The notes: generated from the letters alone by a model not told the origin. Shown: positions 25,986 through 34,787, counted from the stretch's first letter. The stretch: 64,000 nt of DNA from Marine Group I thaumarchaeote (GCA_013390745.1 JACASX010000002.1:1-64000); one strand, 5' to 3'. Numbers and translations: made by a program.

Positions 25986-26825
25986 GTGCAGATTGGACTT
26001 CATGTTTCGATTTCAGGTTCTGTTGCTAATGCAGTTACTAATGCTATAGAACGTGAATGCTCTGCATTTCAAATCTTTACGGGAAATCCTAGAGGATGGT
26101 ACTCCAAAGATCTTACGAACGAAGATATTTCAAATTATAAGAAAAATCTTAGTGAGTGTGATATTGATCGGTTTGCAACGGTAGCACACATGCCATATCT
26201 CCCAAACCTTTCTACTCCAGATATTCCTGGCTATGAAAAATCTATCAAAGCTATGATAAGAGAGGTTAAGCGATGTGCCAGAATAGGAATACCTTATCTT
26301 GTAACACATTTGGGAAGCCACAAGGGATCTGGAGAGGAAAAGGGAATGCAGAAGTTAACAAGTGCTCTAATGGAAGTTGCCAAAGCAACAAAAGATGTCA
26401 CAATTCTTCTTGAAAATACTGCTGGGCAAAAAAATTCTGTAGGCTCTGATTTTACACAGCTAGCAGAGATTTTCTTCAGCCTGGAACCTGCAAGTAGATT
26501 TGGAGTTTGTATTGATACATGTCATGCGTTTGCGGCGGGATATGATCTAAGAAATCAAAAAAATGTAAAAGACACATTTGAAAAATTTGATAAAGAGGTC
26601 GGACTGAAACATTTGAAAATTCTTCACTTGAATGATTCAAAGGGTGAATTGGGGTCCCATCTTGATAGACATGACCATATAGGTTTAGGTCAGATAGGAA
26701 ACGCTGGATTAAGCAAAGTAATCAAATTAATGAATAAAAATAAAATTCCCATAATATTAGAGACCCCGATTGATGATAGGCGAGACGAGTTTGAAGATAT
26801 TGGAACTGCAAAAGAACTTGCATAA
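25986..26825 (+). CDS. nfo: Endonuclease IV (Nfo), AP endonuclease
   Basis: 279 aa with a TIM-barrel zinc-site series: VAHMPYL, LVTHLGSHKG, LLENTAGQ, CIDTCHAFAAGYD, HLNDSKGELGSHLDRHDHIG and ILETP. It cleaves DNA 5' to abasic sites in base excision repair, complementing the endonuclease III in this window. The GTG start is about 26 nt after a GTTTAAATTA box, so the transcript is probably leaderless. The glycyl-tRNA synthetase follows 33 nt later. Confidence 0.96.
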   Translation: MQIGLHVSISGSVANAVTNAIERECSAFQIFTGNPRGWYSKDLTNEDISNYKKNLSECDIDRFATVAHMPYLPNLSTPDIPGYEKSIKAMIREVKRCARIGIPYLVTHLGSHKGSGEEKGMQKLTSALMEVAKATKDVTILLENTAGQKNSVGSDFTQLAEIFFSLEPASRFGVCIDTCHAFAAGYDLRNQKNVKDTFEKFDKEVGLKHLKILHLNDSKGELGSHLDRHDHIGLGQIGNAGLSKVIKLMNKNKIPIILETPIDDRRDEFEDIGTAKELA

Positions 26826-26858
26826 AACTAATTTATTTCACCTAGGTAGCTTGCAATT

Positions 26859-28316
26859 ATGAAATATGATGATGTTATGAAACTCGCACTGGAACGTGGA
26901 TTTTATTTTCCAAGTTGTGAGGTTTATGCTGATGCACAGGCTGGATTCTGGGAATATGGACCGGCTGGTGTAAGTTTGAAAAATAAGTTCTTAGAACTTT
27001 GGAGAAGGGAATTGGTTAGACGTGACAAAATGATTGAGATTGATGGTTCACAAATAATGTCCAAGTCTGTATTTGAGGCATCTGGTCATTTAGCTAGTTT
27101 TGCTGACCCCATTGTAAGGTGTACAAAGTGCAAATCAACATACAGGGCGGACAAAATAATAGTTGACGCCACCAAAACTGTCATTCCTGAAAGTGCTGGT
27201 CTTGATGAATTTGACAAAGTTATCTCTGAAAAAAATGTAAAATGCCCAAAATGTAATGGTGATTTTGAAAATACTAAAAAATTCAATATGATGTTTCAAG
27301 TTGGAATAGGACCGGAAGGTGAAGAAGCCTACCTAAGACCCGAAACATGTCAGTCCATCTTTGTTGATTTTCCACGACTTTTCAAGACTATGAGAGGGAA
27401 GCTTCCGCTGGGAATTGCACAAATAGGTAAGAGTTTTAGAAATGAGATTGCTCCAAGACAAAGCCTACTGAGGCTGAGAGAGTTTTATCAGGCAGAAATT
27501 GAGATATTTTGTAATCCTGCTAAACTAAATGAGCTTGACAAGTTTTCGGAGATAGAGAACACAAAGATTCCAATTCAAGTTGATGACGAAGTGAAGATTA
27601 TGACTTGTAAAGAGGCGGTGGATTCAAAAATAATTCCAAACAAGTTTGTTTCCTACTACCTGGGAATATTAACCGAGTTTTATGAAAAAGCCGGTGTAGA
27701 CATACAAAAAAGCAGATTTCGAAAATTGGGAGAAAAGGAAAAAGCGTTCTACGCGGAAGTTGCTTTTGATTTTGAGGTTGAGACAACTACAGGATGGCTT
27801 GAGCTTGTGGCATGCAACTATAGAGCGGATTATGACTTGAGTGGTCACGCTACTAAGAGTAAAGAAAAGTTTGAGGTGATGGACAATGACGAAAAAGTAC
27901 TTCCACATATTTTTGAGCTTTCTATGGGAATAGACCGTAGTTTGTACACCATATTAGAACATAGTTTACGAGAAGACAAAGAAAATGATAGGACCGTGCT
28001 ATCACTCAAGCCGTATTTATCTCCAATTCATGTTGGAGTATTATCACTTGTAAAAAAAGATGGTCTTGCGGAAAAAACAGATGAAATTTATCTAAAAATC
28101 AAGCGAAAATATGATGTGTTTTTGGATCATTCTGGTGCGATAGGAAGAAGATACAGAAGGTTGGACGAAGTTGGTGCGCCTTATGCCATTACAATTGACC
28201 ACCAAACGTTACAAGATGATACGGTTACTATTAGAATGCGCGACTCGATGGAACAAAATAGAATAAAAGTTTCTGAATTGGATGAGATACTTGCTAAGGA
28301 AACAGCTTTCCCTTAG
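26859..28316 (+). CDS. glyS: Glycyl-tRNA synthetase
   Basis: 485 aa, class II synthetase of the archaeal/eukaryal alpha2 type. Recognition is from SCEVYADAQAGFWEYGPAG at the N-terminus, a zinc-binding insertion (CTKCKSTYRADK...CPKCNGDF, ~88-145), motif 2 RNEIAPRQSLLRLREF, and motif 3 within SMGIDRSLYTI. The C-terminal anticodon-binding domain follows, with HVGVLSLVKKDGL. It charges tRNA-Gly, one gene for which lies at 20017. Confidence 0.96.
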   Translation: MKYDDVMKLALERGFYFPSCEVYADAQAGFWEYGPAGVSLKNKFLELWRRELVRRDKMIEIDGSQIMSKSVFEASGHLASFADPIVRCTKCKSTYRADKIIVDATKTVIPESAGLDEFDKVISEKNVKCPKCNGDFENTKKFNMMFQVGIGPEGEEAYLRPETCQSIFVDFPRLFKTMRGKLPLGIAQIGKSFRNEIAPRQSLLRLREFYQAEIEIFCNPAKLNELDKFSEIENTKIPIQVDDEVKIMTCKEAVDSKIIPNKFVSYYLGILTEFYEKAGVDIQKSRFRKLGEKEKAFYAEVAFDFEVETTTGWLELVACNYRADYDLSGHATKSKEKFEVMDNDEKVLPHIFELSMGIDRSLYTILEHSLREDKENDRTVLSLKPYLSPIHVGVLSLVKKDGLAEKTDEIYLKIKRKYDVFLDHSGAIGRRYRRLDEVGAPYAITIDHQTLQDDTVTIRMRDSMEQNRIKVSELDEILAKETAFP

Positions 28317-28369
28317 TCTTTAAAATTTTAAAAATTAAAAATAGAAAAAATTGGACTTTGTCTTAACGC

Positions 28370-29041
28370 CTATTCAAGGAAATCCATTGGATTAGATTGT
28401 GTTTGCGTTTGGGACGGAAGTCCTGTTGGAGTTGTTGTTGGTATTGATGGAAATTTTTCGTCTGTTTGTTGTGAAGCAACAGCTTCTGCTTCCTGAAGAA
28501 TTGAGTTTGTCTCTTCAGTCATAGCATTGTCTTGCATCTCAAACGAATCGCCTGAAAGTGAATCAACCATAAGTCCATTCAATGTTTCTGTCATGGTATT
28601 CAACTCAGAGTCTGCCTCTGGCATGAATTTGCTCATTGTTGGTTTCAATTCTTTCATAGTTGACATCGCTGGTCCAATTGCAATCATTGCGTCACCAAGA
28701 TCATGAATAGTAGTTAATCGTAATTGTACTTGTTCAAGGGAATTTCTGGCATTGCCCAATACTCTTGAAACTTTACGAATTTCTGCCAATTCAGAAGATA
28801 GAACCCTACTAGTTGGTGTATCATGGCTCTGCGTTGCAGTGACAACTCTATCAAAAAGTTGCTGATCCCTTTGATGTAATTTTGTCAACATGACGTCCAT
28901 CTTTGAAGTTTGCACTTGAAGTTTGTTAACTGCTGTTTGAATTCGTGGTTTTAGTGCGCCTTGTGGCTTTACAGTATCACGAATCTTTTCAGTCATACTT
29001 TTTACTTCTCTTTGTGCCCATGTCTTTTCAAAAGATGTCAT
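28370..29041 (-). CDS. CdvB/ESCRT-III (Snf7-like) family protein, paralogue 1
   Basis: 223 aa, highly helical and charged, with PQGALKPRIQTAVNKLQVQ near the N-terminus, SSELAEIRKVSRVLGNA and LEQVQLRLTTIHDLGD. These match thaumarchaeal CdvB proteins, which polymerise on membranes during division and remodelling. The C-terminus is acidic and then proline-rich (KFPSIPTTTPTGLP), a possible MIM2-like contact for the Vps4/CdvC ATPase. A second copy is at 55735. Neither cdvA nor cdvC is in the window. It is divergent from the MurI-like gene. Confidence 0.85.
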   Translation of the reverse strand: MTSFEKTWAQREVKSMTEKIRDTVKPQGALKPRIQTAVNKLQVQTSKMDVMLTKLHQRDQQLFDRVVTATQSHDTPTSRVLSSELAEIRKVSRVLGNARNSLEQVQLRLTTIHDLGDAMIAIGPAMSTMKELKPTMSKFMPEADSELNTMTETLNGLMVDSLSGDSFEMQDNAMTEETNSILQEAEAVASQQTDEKFPSIPTTTPTGLPSQTQTQSNPMDFLE

Positions 29042-29148
29042 AGGGCATCGTTTACAATTTTATTCTTAATACTGGGTGTGTATTTAGATCAACACTAGGC
29101 TAAATTTAGCTAACAAACAGTAAAAACCGGAACAAATCGCTTGAATTT

Positions 29149-29910
29149 GTGGCAAAAATCGTAGTATTTGACTCTGGATTTGGGTCTCTTTCAATAATAA
29201 GACCAATACAACAAGCAGTGAAATCTGATATCATCTATTTTGCTGACCAAAAAAATTTTCCATACGGTAAAAAATCCAAGTCCCAATTAACCAAGATCAT
29301 AACCAAAACAGTAAGCATGTTAGAAGAAAAATTTAAGCCAGATTTGATAGTAATTGGTTCTAATACTCCATCTCTATTAGTTGAGATAAATAAAAAAAAA
29401 ATAGTAAAGGTCTTACCTCCAATTAAAAAAGCGTCTAAAATTTCTAGGACGGGAAATGTTGCTATACTTGCTACACGTACCGTAGTACGAAGTAAAAAAT
29501 TGTCTGAATATGTAAGAAAGAACAGATTGCCCAAACATGTCAATATAAAGAGAATTGATGCAACAAAGTTAGTGCGTTTAGTGGAAGAAGGAAAATTTCT
29601 TGATGATCAAAAGTTGTGTGAAAAAACTATTAAAAAAGTACTTTCAGAATCATTTTCTAAATTAGGTATTGATGTAGCAATATTATCTAGCACGCATTTA
29701 CCATTTTTGCTCCCATTTTTAAAAAAACAATTTCCAAATATTACATTTGTGGATCCTGCAAAAGAGGTGTCCCAAAAAGTTAGAAAAATTGTGGGAAAAA
29801 ATTCATCAAAAAAAAATACGATGAAAATTTTTACATCATCAAATCCAAAAAAATTTCAAAAGTATCTCTGGCAAATTGGAATTAAAAAAAATGTTAGTCT
29901 TTTGATTTAG
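29149..29910 (+). CDS. Glutamate racemase (MurI)-like protein lacking both catalytic cysteines
   Basis: 253 aa with the overall MurI pattern: FDSGFGSLSI at the N-terminus, YFADQKNFPYG (~30-40), NVAILATRTVVRS, LVRLVEEGKF and VDPAKEV. The two cysteines that act as acid/base in glutamate racemase are both serine, in VIGSNTPS (Ser71, normally ACNTAS) and ILSSTHLP (Ser181, normally GCTHYP). The fold is retained but racemase chemistry is unlikely. The GTG start at 29149 precedes the family opening. It converges on cbiF with a 17-nt overlap. Confidence 0.82.
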   Translation: MAKIVVFDSGFGSLSIIRPIQQAVKSDIIYFADQKNFPYGKKSKSQLTKIITKTVSMLEEKFKPDLIVIGSNTPSLLVEINKKKIVKVLPPIKKASKISRTGNVAILATRTVVRSKKLSEYVRKNRLPKHVNIKRIDATKLVRLVEEGKFLDDQKLCEKTIKKVLSESFSKLGIDVAILSSTHLPFLLPFLKKQFPNITFVDPAKEVSQKVRKIVGKNSSKKNTMKIFTSSNPKKFQKYLWQIGIKKNVSLLI

Positions 29911-30667
29911 TCTTTGCCTTTCTGAACATATGGCTATATGTTTTATCATATAGGCGAGAATATTCGTATGATTTTGGTTTTATAACATCCCCGATTATAA
30001 TGATAGCAGTTCTAGTAATCTTTTGATCTCTGACTCTCTTTGTAATTGTCTCTAATGTACCTGTGATAATTTTTTGATCGTCCCAACTTGCACGATAAAC
30101 AACCCCAACAGGTGTTGATTTTGGATATCCGCCTGTTAATGCTTCTTTTACTATACTTGATAGAAGTTGAACGCTAAGATAGAAGATCATTGTTGCTCTA
30201 TGTTTTGCAAGTTCTGATATTTTTTCACGCTTTGGAACTTTTGTGCGTTTTTCTGCTCTTGTTATTATCATAGTTTGTGTTACTCCGGGAAGTGTTAGCT
30301 GAGCTCCAAGTGCAGCTGCGGATGCTAGAAATGATGTAACTCCAGGTACTATTACAGAATCAATTTTTTCTTTATACAGATTGTCCATCTGTTCACGTAT
30401 TGCTCCGTAAATTGATGGGTCACCATCATGAAGTCGTACCACTCTTTTACCTTTTTTGGCATTTTTTTTTAATAGATCAAAAATTTCTTCGCGTACAAGT
30501 TTTGCTGCATCATACCTTCTGGCTTTTTTGCACATCTTAAGAATCTCAGAAGGAATCAAAGAACCAGAATATACAACAACATCTGCCTTCTGAATCAGTT
30601 TTTTTGCCTTGACAGTGATTAGATCTGGGTCACCAGGACCACAACCCACAAAGTAAACCTTAGGCAC
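29894..30667 (-). CDS. cbiF: Cobalt-precorrin-4 C11-methyltransferase CbiF
   Basis: 257 aa, tetrapyrrole (corrin/porphyrin) methylase fold. It has the N-terminal FVGCGPGDPDLITVKA, the SAM-binding VRLHDGDPSIYGAI (~80-93), and VPGVTSFLASAAALG. The sequence groups with CbiF/CobM by QLTLPGVTQTMIITRAEKRT and VYRASWDDQ. It methylates C11 in the cobalamin pathway. The start overlaps the cbiL stop by 8 nt, so they form an operon cbiT-cbiL-cbiF read leftwards. Confidence 0.94.
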   Translation of the reverse strand: MPKVYFVGCGPGDPDLITVKAKKLIQKADVVVYSGSLIPSEILKMCKKARRYDAAKLVREEIFDLLKKNAKKGKRVVRLHDGDPSIYGAIREQMDNLYKEKIDSVIVPGVTSFLASAAALGAQLTLPGVTQTMIITRAEKRTKVPKREKISELAKHRATMIFYLSVQLLSSIVKEALTGGYPKSTPVGVVYRASWDDQKIITGTLETITKRVRDQKITRTAIIIIGDVIKPKSYEYSRLYDKTYSHMFRKAKTKSKD

Positions 30668-31382
30668 GTTTCACCACCAGAATGGAGAAATATTTGGTAG
30701 TGAGGGTATCATCATTAACTTCACCCAATGTCATTTTTCTGATTATTTCATGATCTGTACCAAGATCCTGCCCAATTGCAAAAATAGAATTATCTGGAAA
30801 CCCTGCATCCTTTAAGACTTGGATTACTTGGTCAAAATATCTTCCATCTTTAAGAAAAATCATGCTTTCTGAGTTTCTCGCAATCTCCTTTACAGTACTC
30901 AAATCATAACAAGATGGAATTATTGAAACCTTTTCTGCACCTTCGGCTACACTAACTCCAATTTTTGATGCAAAACTGAATATGGAAACTATGCCTGGAA
31001 CTACACTGATTTTCATTTCCGGGTAATTGGCTTTAATCTCTCTGTGCATGTATATCCATGTACTATACAGATATGGATCTCCTATTGTAATGTAAACAAC
31101 ATTTTTCCCAGACAATACTTTTTCGGCCATTATCTTTGCATTTTTTTTCCAAGTTGCCTCAAGCACATCTTTGTCCTTTGTCATTGGAAATATCAGTCGC
31201 ACAATTTCTTGGTTTTTCGATTTATCAATTATATCAGAAATAATGGATAACACAATACTTGGTCTATCCTCATTTGAAGCAGGGCACATGATTGTATCCG
31301 CTGCATTAATGGCGTTTACAGCTTTAACTGTTAATAATTCTGGGTCTCCGGGTCCGCATCCAACACAAACTAATTCAGCCAT
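30660..31382 (-). CDS. cbiL: Cobalt-factor II / precorrin-2 C20-methyltransferase CbiL
   Basis: 240 aa tetrapyrrole methylase with VGCGPGDPELLTVKAV at the start, VVYITIGDPYLYSTWIYM (~108-125) and VPGIVSIFSFASKIG. The YSTW...REI segment is the usual CbiL discriminator from CbiF/CbiH. It adds the C20 methyl group after cobalt insertion. It lies 14 nt after cbiT and overlaps cbiF, in one leftward operon. Confidence 0.93.
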   Translation of the reverse strand: MAELVCVGCGPGDPELLTVKAVNAINAADTIMCPASNEDRPSIVLSIISDIIDKSKNQEIVRLIFPMTKDKDVLEATWKKNAKIMAEKVLSGKNVVYITIGDPYLYSTWIYMHREIKANYPEMKISVVPGIVSIFSFASKIGVSVAEGAEKVSIIPSCYDLSTVKEIARNSESMIFLKDGRYFDQVIQVLKDAGFPDNSIFAIGQDLGTDHEIIRKMTLGEVNDDTLTTKYFSILVVKRA

Positions 31383-31396
31383 AAAAAATCATCTTT

Positions 31397-31987
31397 TTAA
31401 TTTTTTGTGGCAGACAATATTGTAACTGGATTTCGTGCAAGCATCATAGTTCCTGTAGATGTCTTTCGGCTCTTTGAAATGGTAACCTGAGTTATGTCAA
31501 CTGACTTGAGACCTTGCTCCTGTACAAAAGACAGAACCGAAAAGATCGTTTCTATCTGTATCATTCCTATTACTATCCTTCCTTCTGGCTTAAGCTTGTC
31601 TAGACACATCCTAACAATTTCCGTTGTATCCTTACCCGTTCCACCCACAAAGATTGCATCCGCATCAGGTAACTCAGAGATAGCCTCATTGGCATTGTTA
31701 TCTATTACAGAAACGTTTGATATCCCAAACTTTGCAAGATTTTTTTTTGTTAATTCTACCGCTTTTGGATCATAATCTACTGCATGGACATGACCAGAGT
31801 CTTCTACCTGTAATGCTGCCTCTACTGACATGGAGCCAGAACCACAACCAATATCGTAAACAATCATTCCAGGCTTTAGTCTGCCCTTTGAAATCTGAAC
31901 CGCGCGCACTTCTTCCTTTGTAATCGGAACTTTTTCATCTCGGTCAAAAAGTTCGTCAGGAATGCCAGGTGTTTTTGTCTTCCACAT
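31397..31987 (-). CDS. cbiT: Cobalt-precorrin-6B C15-methyltransferase (decarboxylating) CbiT
   Basis: 196 aa class I methyltransferase with motif I YDIGCGSGSMSVEAAL (~45-60) and VHAVDYDPKAVELTKKNL. The CbiT-specific opening PGIPDELFDRDEKVPITKEEVRA is split here as GIPDELF and PITKEEVR, followed by AIFVGGTGKD. It methylates C15 and decarboxylates the acetate side chain at C12. The partner CbiE is not fused and is not in this window. It is the first gene of the cbiTLF operon. Confidence 0.93.
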   Translation of the reverse strand: MWKTKTPGIPDELFDRDEKVPITKEEVRAVQISKGRLKPGMIVYDIGCGSGSMSVEAALQVEDSGHVHAVDYDPKAVELTKKNLAKFGISNVSVIDNNANEAISELPDADAIFVGGTGKDTTEIVRMCLDKLKPEGRIVIGMIQIETIFSVLSFVQEQGLKSVDITQVTISKSRKTSTGTMMLARNPVTILSATKN

Positions 31988-32001
31988 ATGATACAGCCCA
32001 T

Positions 32002-32706
32002 CTAAGTAAATGGCAGTGAAAAGTCATCTCTTGGAAGATTCAAAAGCGTATAGGTCATGATCCATGCAAACAAGTACAAGAAGACGTAACTGCCCATTCC
32101 TGTTGTTACAAGTTTCTTCCTGTCTGCCTTTGGGAAGTTTATCTTCATTCCCTTTGCTATGAAGCAAGTGATGATGAAAAGAACAATCATGAATATGATT
32201 GATGACCATCTACGCTCTTCATTGCCGTCTATTTCTTCAAAGAGAAATGTTGCAATTGCTCCTCCAATAATTGCAAAGCCAAAGCGCATCCAGAAAAGCG
32301 TGTTAGTACGTTTTTTGATGATGTTTTTTTCTTCCTCAGAGATTACTGGTGTGGGTGGTGGTATCTCTGAGGTATCAGTGGATTCTGCTTCTATCTTTGA
32401 TTCTGATTCTATTTTTGATTCTGATTCAAGTTCTGGTTCAGGTTCCGGTTCATTTTTTGCTGTCCCCTGTATAGTATCTTGATCAGGAGAAAGTTTCTTT
32501 TCCATTTCATTATACTCCCATTCATTTAGTCCAACTGCATCGTAAATGGTGCTATTAGGATAATTTCGCTCAAACCAATCCCTGTATTTTTCTTCTAAAA
32601 TGAATCGTTTGAGATAGCTGTGAGGGTCTTTGTTAGGATCTACAAAATCCTCGATTTTTTTACCCCTCGAACCGAACCTTATTCTTTTTTTACCGTGTCT
32701 AGCCAA
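32002..32706 (-). CDS. Membrane protein with acidic linker
   Basis: 234 aa. A basic N-terminus (MARHGKKRIRFGSRGKK) and a soluble segment of ~85 residues are followed by a low-complexity acidic stretch (EPEPEPELESESKIESESK). About three transmembrane helices occupy the last 100 residues. There is no recognised domain. The acidic linker between a soluble N-domain and a membrane part suggests a tethered cytosolic domain. It stands alone 15 nt upstream of cbiT on the same strand, so it may be co-transcribed with the cbiTLF genes. Confidence 0.7.
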   Translation of the reverse strand: MARHGKKRIRFGSRGKKIEDFVDPNKDPHSYLKRFILEEKYRDWFERNYPNSTIYDAVGLNEWEYNEMEKKLSPDQDTIQGTAKNEPEPEPELESESKIESESKIEAESTDTSEIPPPTPVISEEEKNIIKKRTNTLFWMRFGFAIIGGAIATFLFEEIDGNEERRWSSIIFMIVLFIITCFIAKGMKINFPKADRKKLVTTGMGSYVFLYLFAWIMTYTLLNLPRDDFSLPFT

Positions 32707-32772
32707 TGAAATTTCTAGATTTTTTCTGTGGTGCCATTTTTAAAACCTTTGTCTGAGTACCAAATAATCGAT

Positions 32773-32794
32773 AAGAGTATAATCGGATACTCTT
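32773..32794. promoter_or_regulatory. Perfect inverted repeat over rqcH TATA region
   Basis: AAGAGTAT and ATACTCTT form a perfect 8-bp dyad separated by AATCGG, ending 10 nt before the rqcH ATG. The left arm and spacer contain GTATAAT about 27 nt upstream of the ATG, a plausible TATA box. A repressor bound to the dyad would cover it. This is inferred from symmetry and position only. Confidence 0.4.
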
Positions 32795-32804
32795 TACTCA
32801 TATT

Positions 32805-34703
32805 ATGACACTATCTGGAATTGAATTAAGATATCTTGTTAATGATATCAGCAAAAAAATTGACGGTTACTATGTTAGTAACATATATGGGATTACAAAG
32901 GACAGTCTGCTTTTCAAATTTCATCATCCAGAAAAATCTGACGTTTTACTCATGTTATCCACTTTTGGAATTTGGGTAACAAAAGTGAAGATAGAACCTA
33001 TTGAGCCAAACAAGTTGTTAAAGCATCTTAGAAACAACCTACTCAGATTCAAACTTAAGGAAGTAAAGCAGATTGGTACTGAAAGAATTGTATATTTGAC
33101 ACTTTCCTATTTTGAAAAGGAATTTGTTATTGTTGTAGAGTTGTTTAGTGATGGAAATATCATAATTTGTAACAATGAAATGAAAATTTTAGCTTTGTCA
33201 CATTCCATAAACGTCAGACACAGGCAACTCCGTGTGGGTTCACAATATGTTCAGCCTCCGCTAGACAACTTGGATATTTTGAATATGACTGAGAAAGATT
33301 TTGAACCAATTCATTCTACGTCAATCGCCGTGGCAAAATGGATAGGAAAAACCTTGGGGTTGCCCAGAAAGTATATCGAGGAGATAACGAGATTGGCAAA
33401 AGTTGAATCAAAAAAGAAAGGAGAAGATGTATCTAATGAGGAGATAAAGCGATTATTTGATTCCGCCACTCAGATTGTTAACAATGTTGTAAGTGGCAAA
33501 CATGATCCTGAAATTGTTCGAAATGATGAGATGTATGTTAATCCTATTTCCCTAGGGGGAGAAAACAACGAAAAAATTGCCAGCTTTATGGATGGACTCG
33601 ATACAGTTTTCACTGAAAGTATTATTACCAAGGGAAAAACGATTCAGAGTTCCTCGTTTACCAAAAAAATTGCAGAGTTGGAAACAAGACTTGGTGAGCA
33701 AACAAAGGCAATTAAAACAGTCACTGAAAAATCAGAAAAAATTGCTATAGTGGCAAACTCACTTTTTGAAGGGGTTTCTCAAGGAATTTCAGCAATGGAC
33801 GATTCCAAAATTACTGCCCTGCTGAAAAAGAATAACTCGGAGATTGTAAAAGAAAAAGGAATAACATATCTCAAAGTTGAGGATGAAAAAATCAAAATGG
33901 ATTTGAACTCGTCTCTTCCCACAACTGCTTCCGCATTATTCAACGAATCAAAAAAGCAAAAAGCTGCCATAGGTTCCATTGAAAAATTACTGAGAAAAAC
34001 TGAAAACGAGCTTGAAAAGGTGGTTAAGCAAGGCGAAAGTGCCAAGCAAGTTAACGTTACACAGGTTAGAAAGAAAAACTGGTTTGAACGATACAGATGG
34101 TTTTACACAACGGATGGCATCTTAGCAATAGGAGGACGTGACTCTTCGTCAAACTCTGCCATTATCCGGAAGCATCTTCAGAAAAATGACAAGGTGTTTC
34201 ATGCCGAAATGTCTGGCTCGCCATTTTTTTTGTTAAAGGGAGATGACGCAGCCACACCAGCAAGCCTTACTGAAGTCGCTCATGCTACGGTTTGCTTTAG
34301 CAGGGTATGGAAGGAAGCATTCTATGGTTCAAGCGCTTACTGGGTCAACCCAGACCAAGTCAAAAAGGGTGCTCCCAGCGGACAGTCTATGGCCAAGGGC
34401 TCTTTTATGATTGAAGGACAGCGCAACTTTGTCAAAATATCAAGTTTGAAGATGTGTGTTGCCATAATCAAATATGAAGAAAGCTATTTGCTTACCTGTG
34501 GTCCGCCAAGCCTGAAAAATACGGCAGTTTGCTATGCGATGATAGAACCAACAGGACAAGATATGCCTGATGTTGCAAAAAGAATTCGTCATGAATTTTT
34601 GTCAAGCAACGAGGAGATTACAAAACCGTTTAGTATTGATGATTATGTGCGGGTCTTGCCTGCAGGCGCATGTAACATAACAGAATCTGGATCAGGAACC
34701 TAA
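32805..34703 (+). CDS. rqcH: RqcH/NEMF/Tae2 family ribosome quality-control protein
   Basis: 632 aa. The NFACT-N domain starts MTLSGIELRYLVNDISKKI. A helix-hairpin-helix part and a coiled-coil (~290-430) follow. The NFACT-R domain has KNWFERYRWFYTTDGILAIGGRD, cited here as WFERYRWFYT and LAIGGRD (~425-450), then HAEMSGSPFFLLKG. Such proteins bind obstructed large ribosomal subunits and, in bacteria, direct alanine tailing. The motif usually reading DR in NFACT-N appears here as ER (GTERIVYL). It is monocistronic, with a dyad at its promoter. Confidence 0.92.
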   Translation: MTLSGIELRYLVNDISKKIDGYYVSNIYGITKDSLLFKFHHPEKSDVLLMLSTFGIWVTKVKIEPIEPNKLLKHLRNNLLRFKLKEVKQIGTERIVYLTLSYFEKEFVIVVELFSDGNIIICNNEMKILALSHSINVRHRQLRVGSQYVQPPLDNLDILNMTEKDFEPIHSTSIAVAKWIGKTLGLPRKYIEEITRLAKVESKKKGEDVSNEEIKRLFDSATQIVNNVVSGKHDPEIVRNDEMYVNPISLGGENNEKIASFMDGLDTVFTESIITKGKTIQSSSFTKKIAELETRLGEQTKAIKTVTEKSEKIAIVANSLFEGVSQGISAMDDSKITALLKKNNSEIVKEKGITYLKVEDEKIKMDLNSSLPTTASALFNESKKQKAAIGSIEKLLRKTENELEKVVKQGESAKQVNVTQVRKKNWFERYRWFYTTDGILAIGGRDSSSNSAIIRKHLQKNDKVFHAEMSGSPFFLLKGDDAATPASLTEVAHATVCFSRVWKEAFYGSSAYWVNPDQVKKGAPSGQSMAKGSFMIEGQRNFVKISSLKMCVAIIKYEESYLLTCGPPSLKNTAVCYAMIEPTGQDMPDVAKRIRHEFLSSNEEITKPFSIDDYVRVLPAGACNITESGSGT

Positions 34704-34787
34704 ATTTTCTCGGTATCTTTTCTTGTAAGGATCCTTGTATCTTTTTTTCTTCCTGACGCTCTTAGCCAAGCGATATCTCATCCCCAT
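34692..34787 (-). CDS. Possible very basic microprotein
   Basis: A 31-codon frame reads MGMRYRLAKSVRKKKRYKDP and continues KKRYREN; roughly half the residues are Lys or Arg. It overlaps the 3' end of the aconitase-X small-subunit gene in another frame and the last codons of rqcH on the opposite strand. The composition recalls small ribosomal or RNA-binding peptides, but there is no recognisable family and it could be chance. Confidence 0.22.
   Translation of the reverse strand: MGMRYRLAKSVRKKKRYKDPYKKRYRENLGS

Noticed and set aside
31717-31923. 68-codon frame opposite cbiT
   Set aside because: Antisense to a gene with clear methyltransferase motifs.
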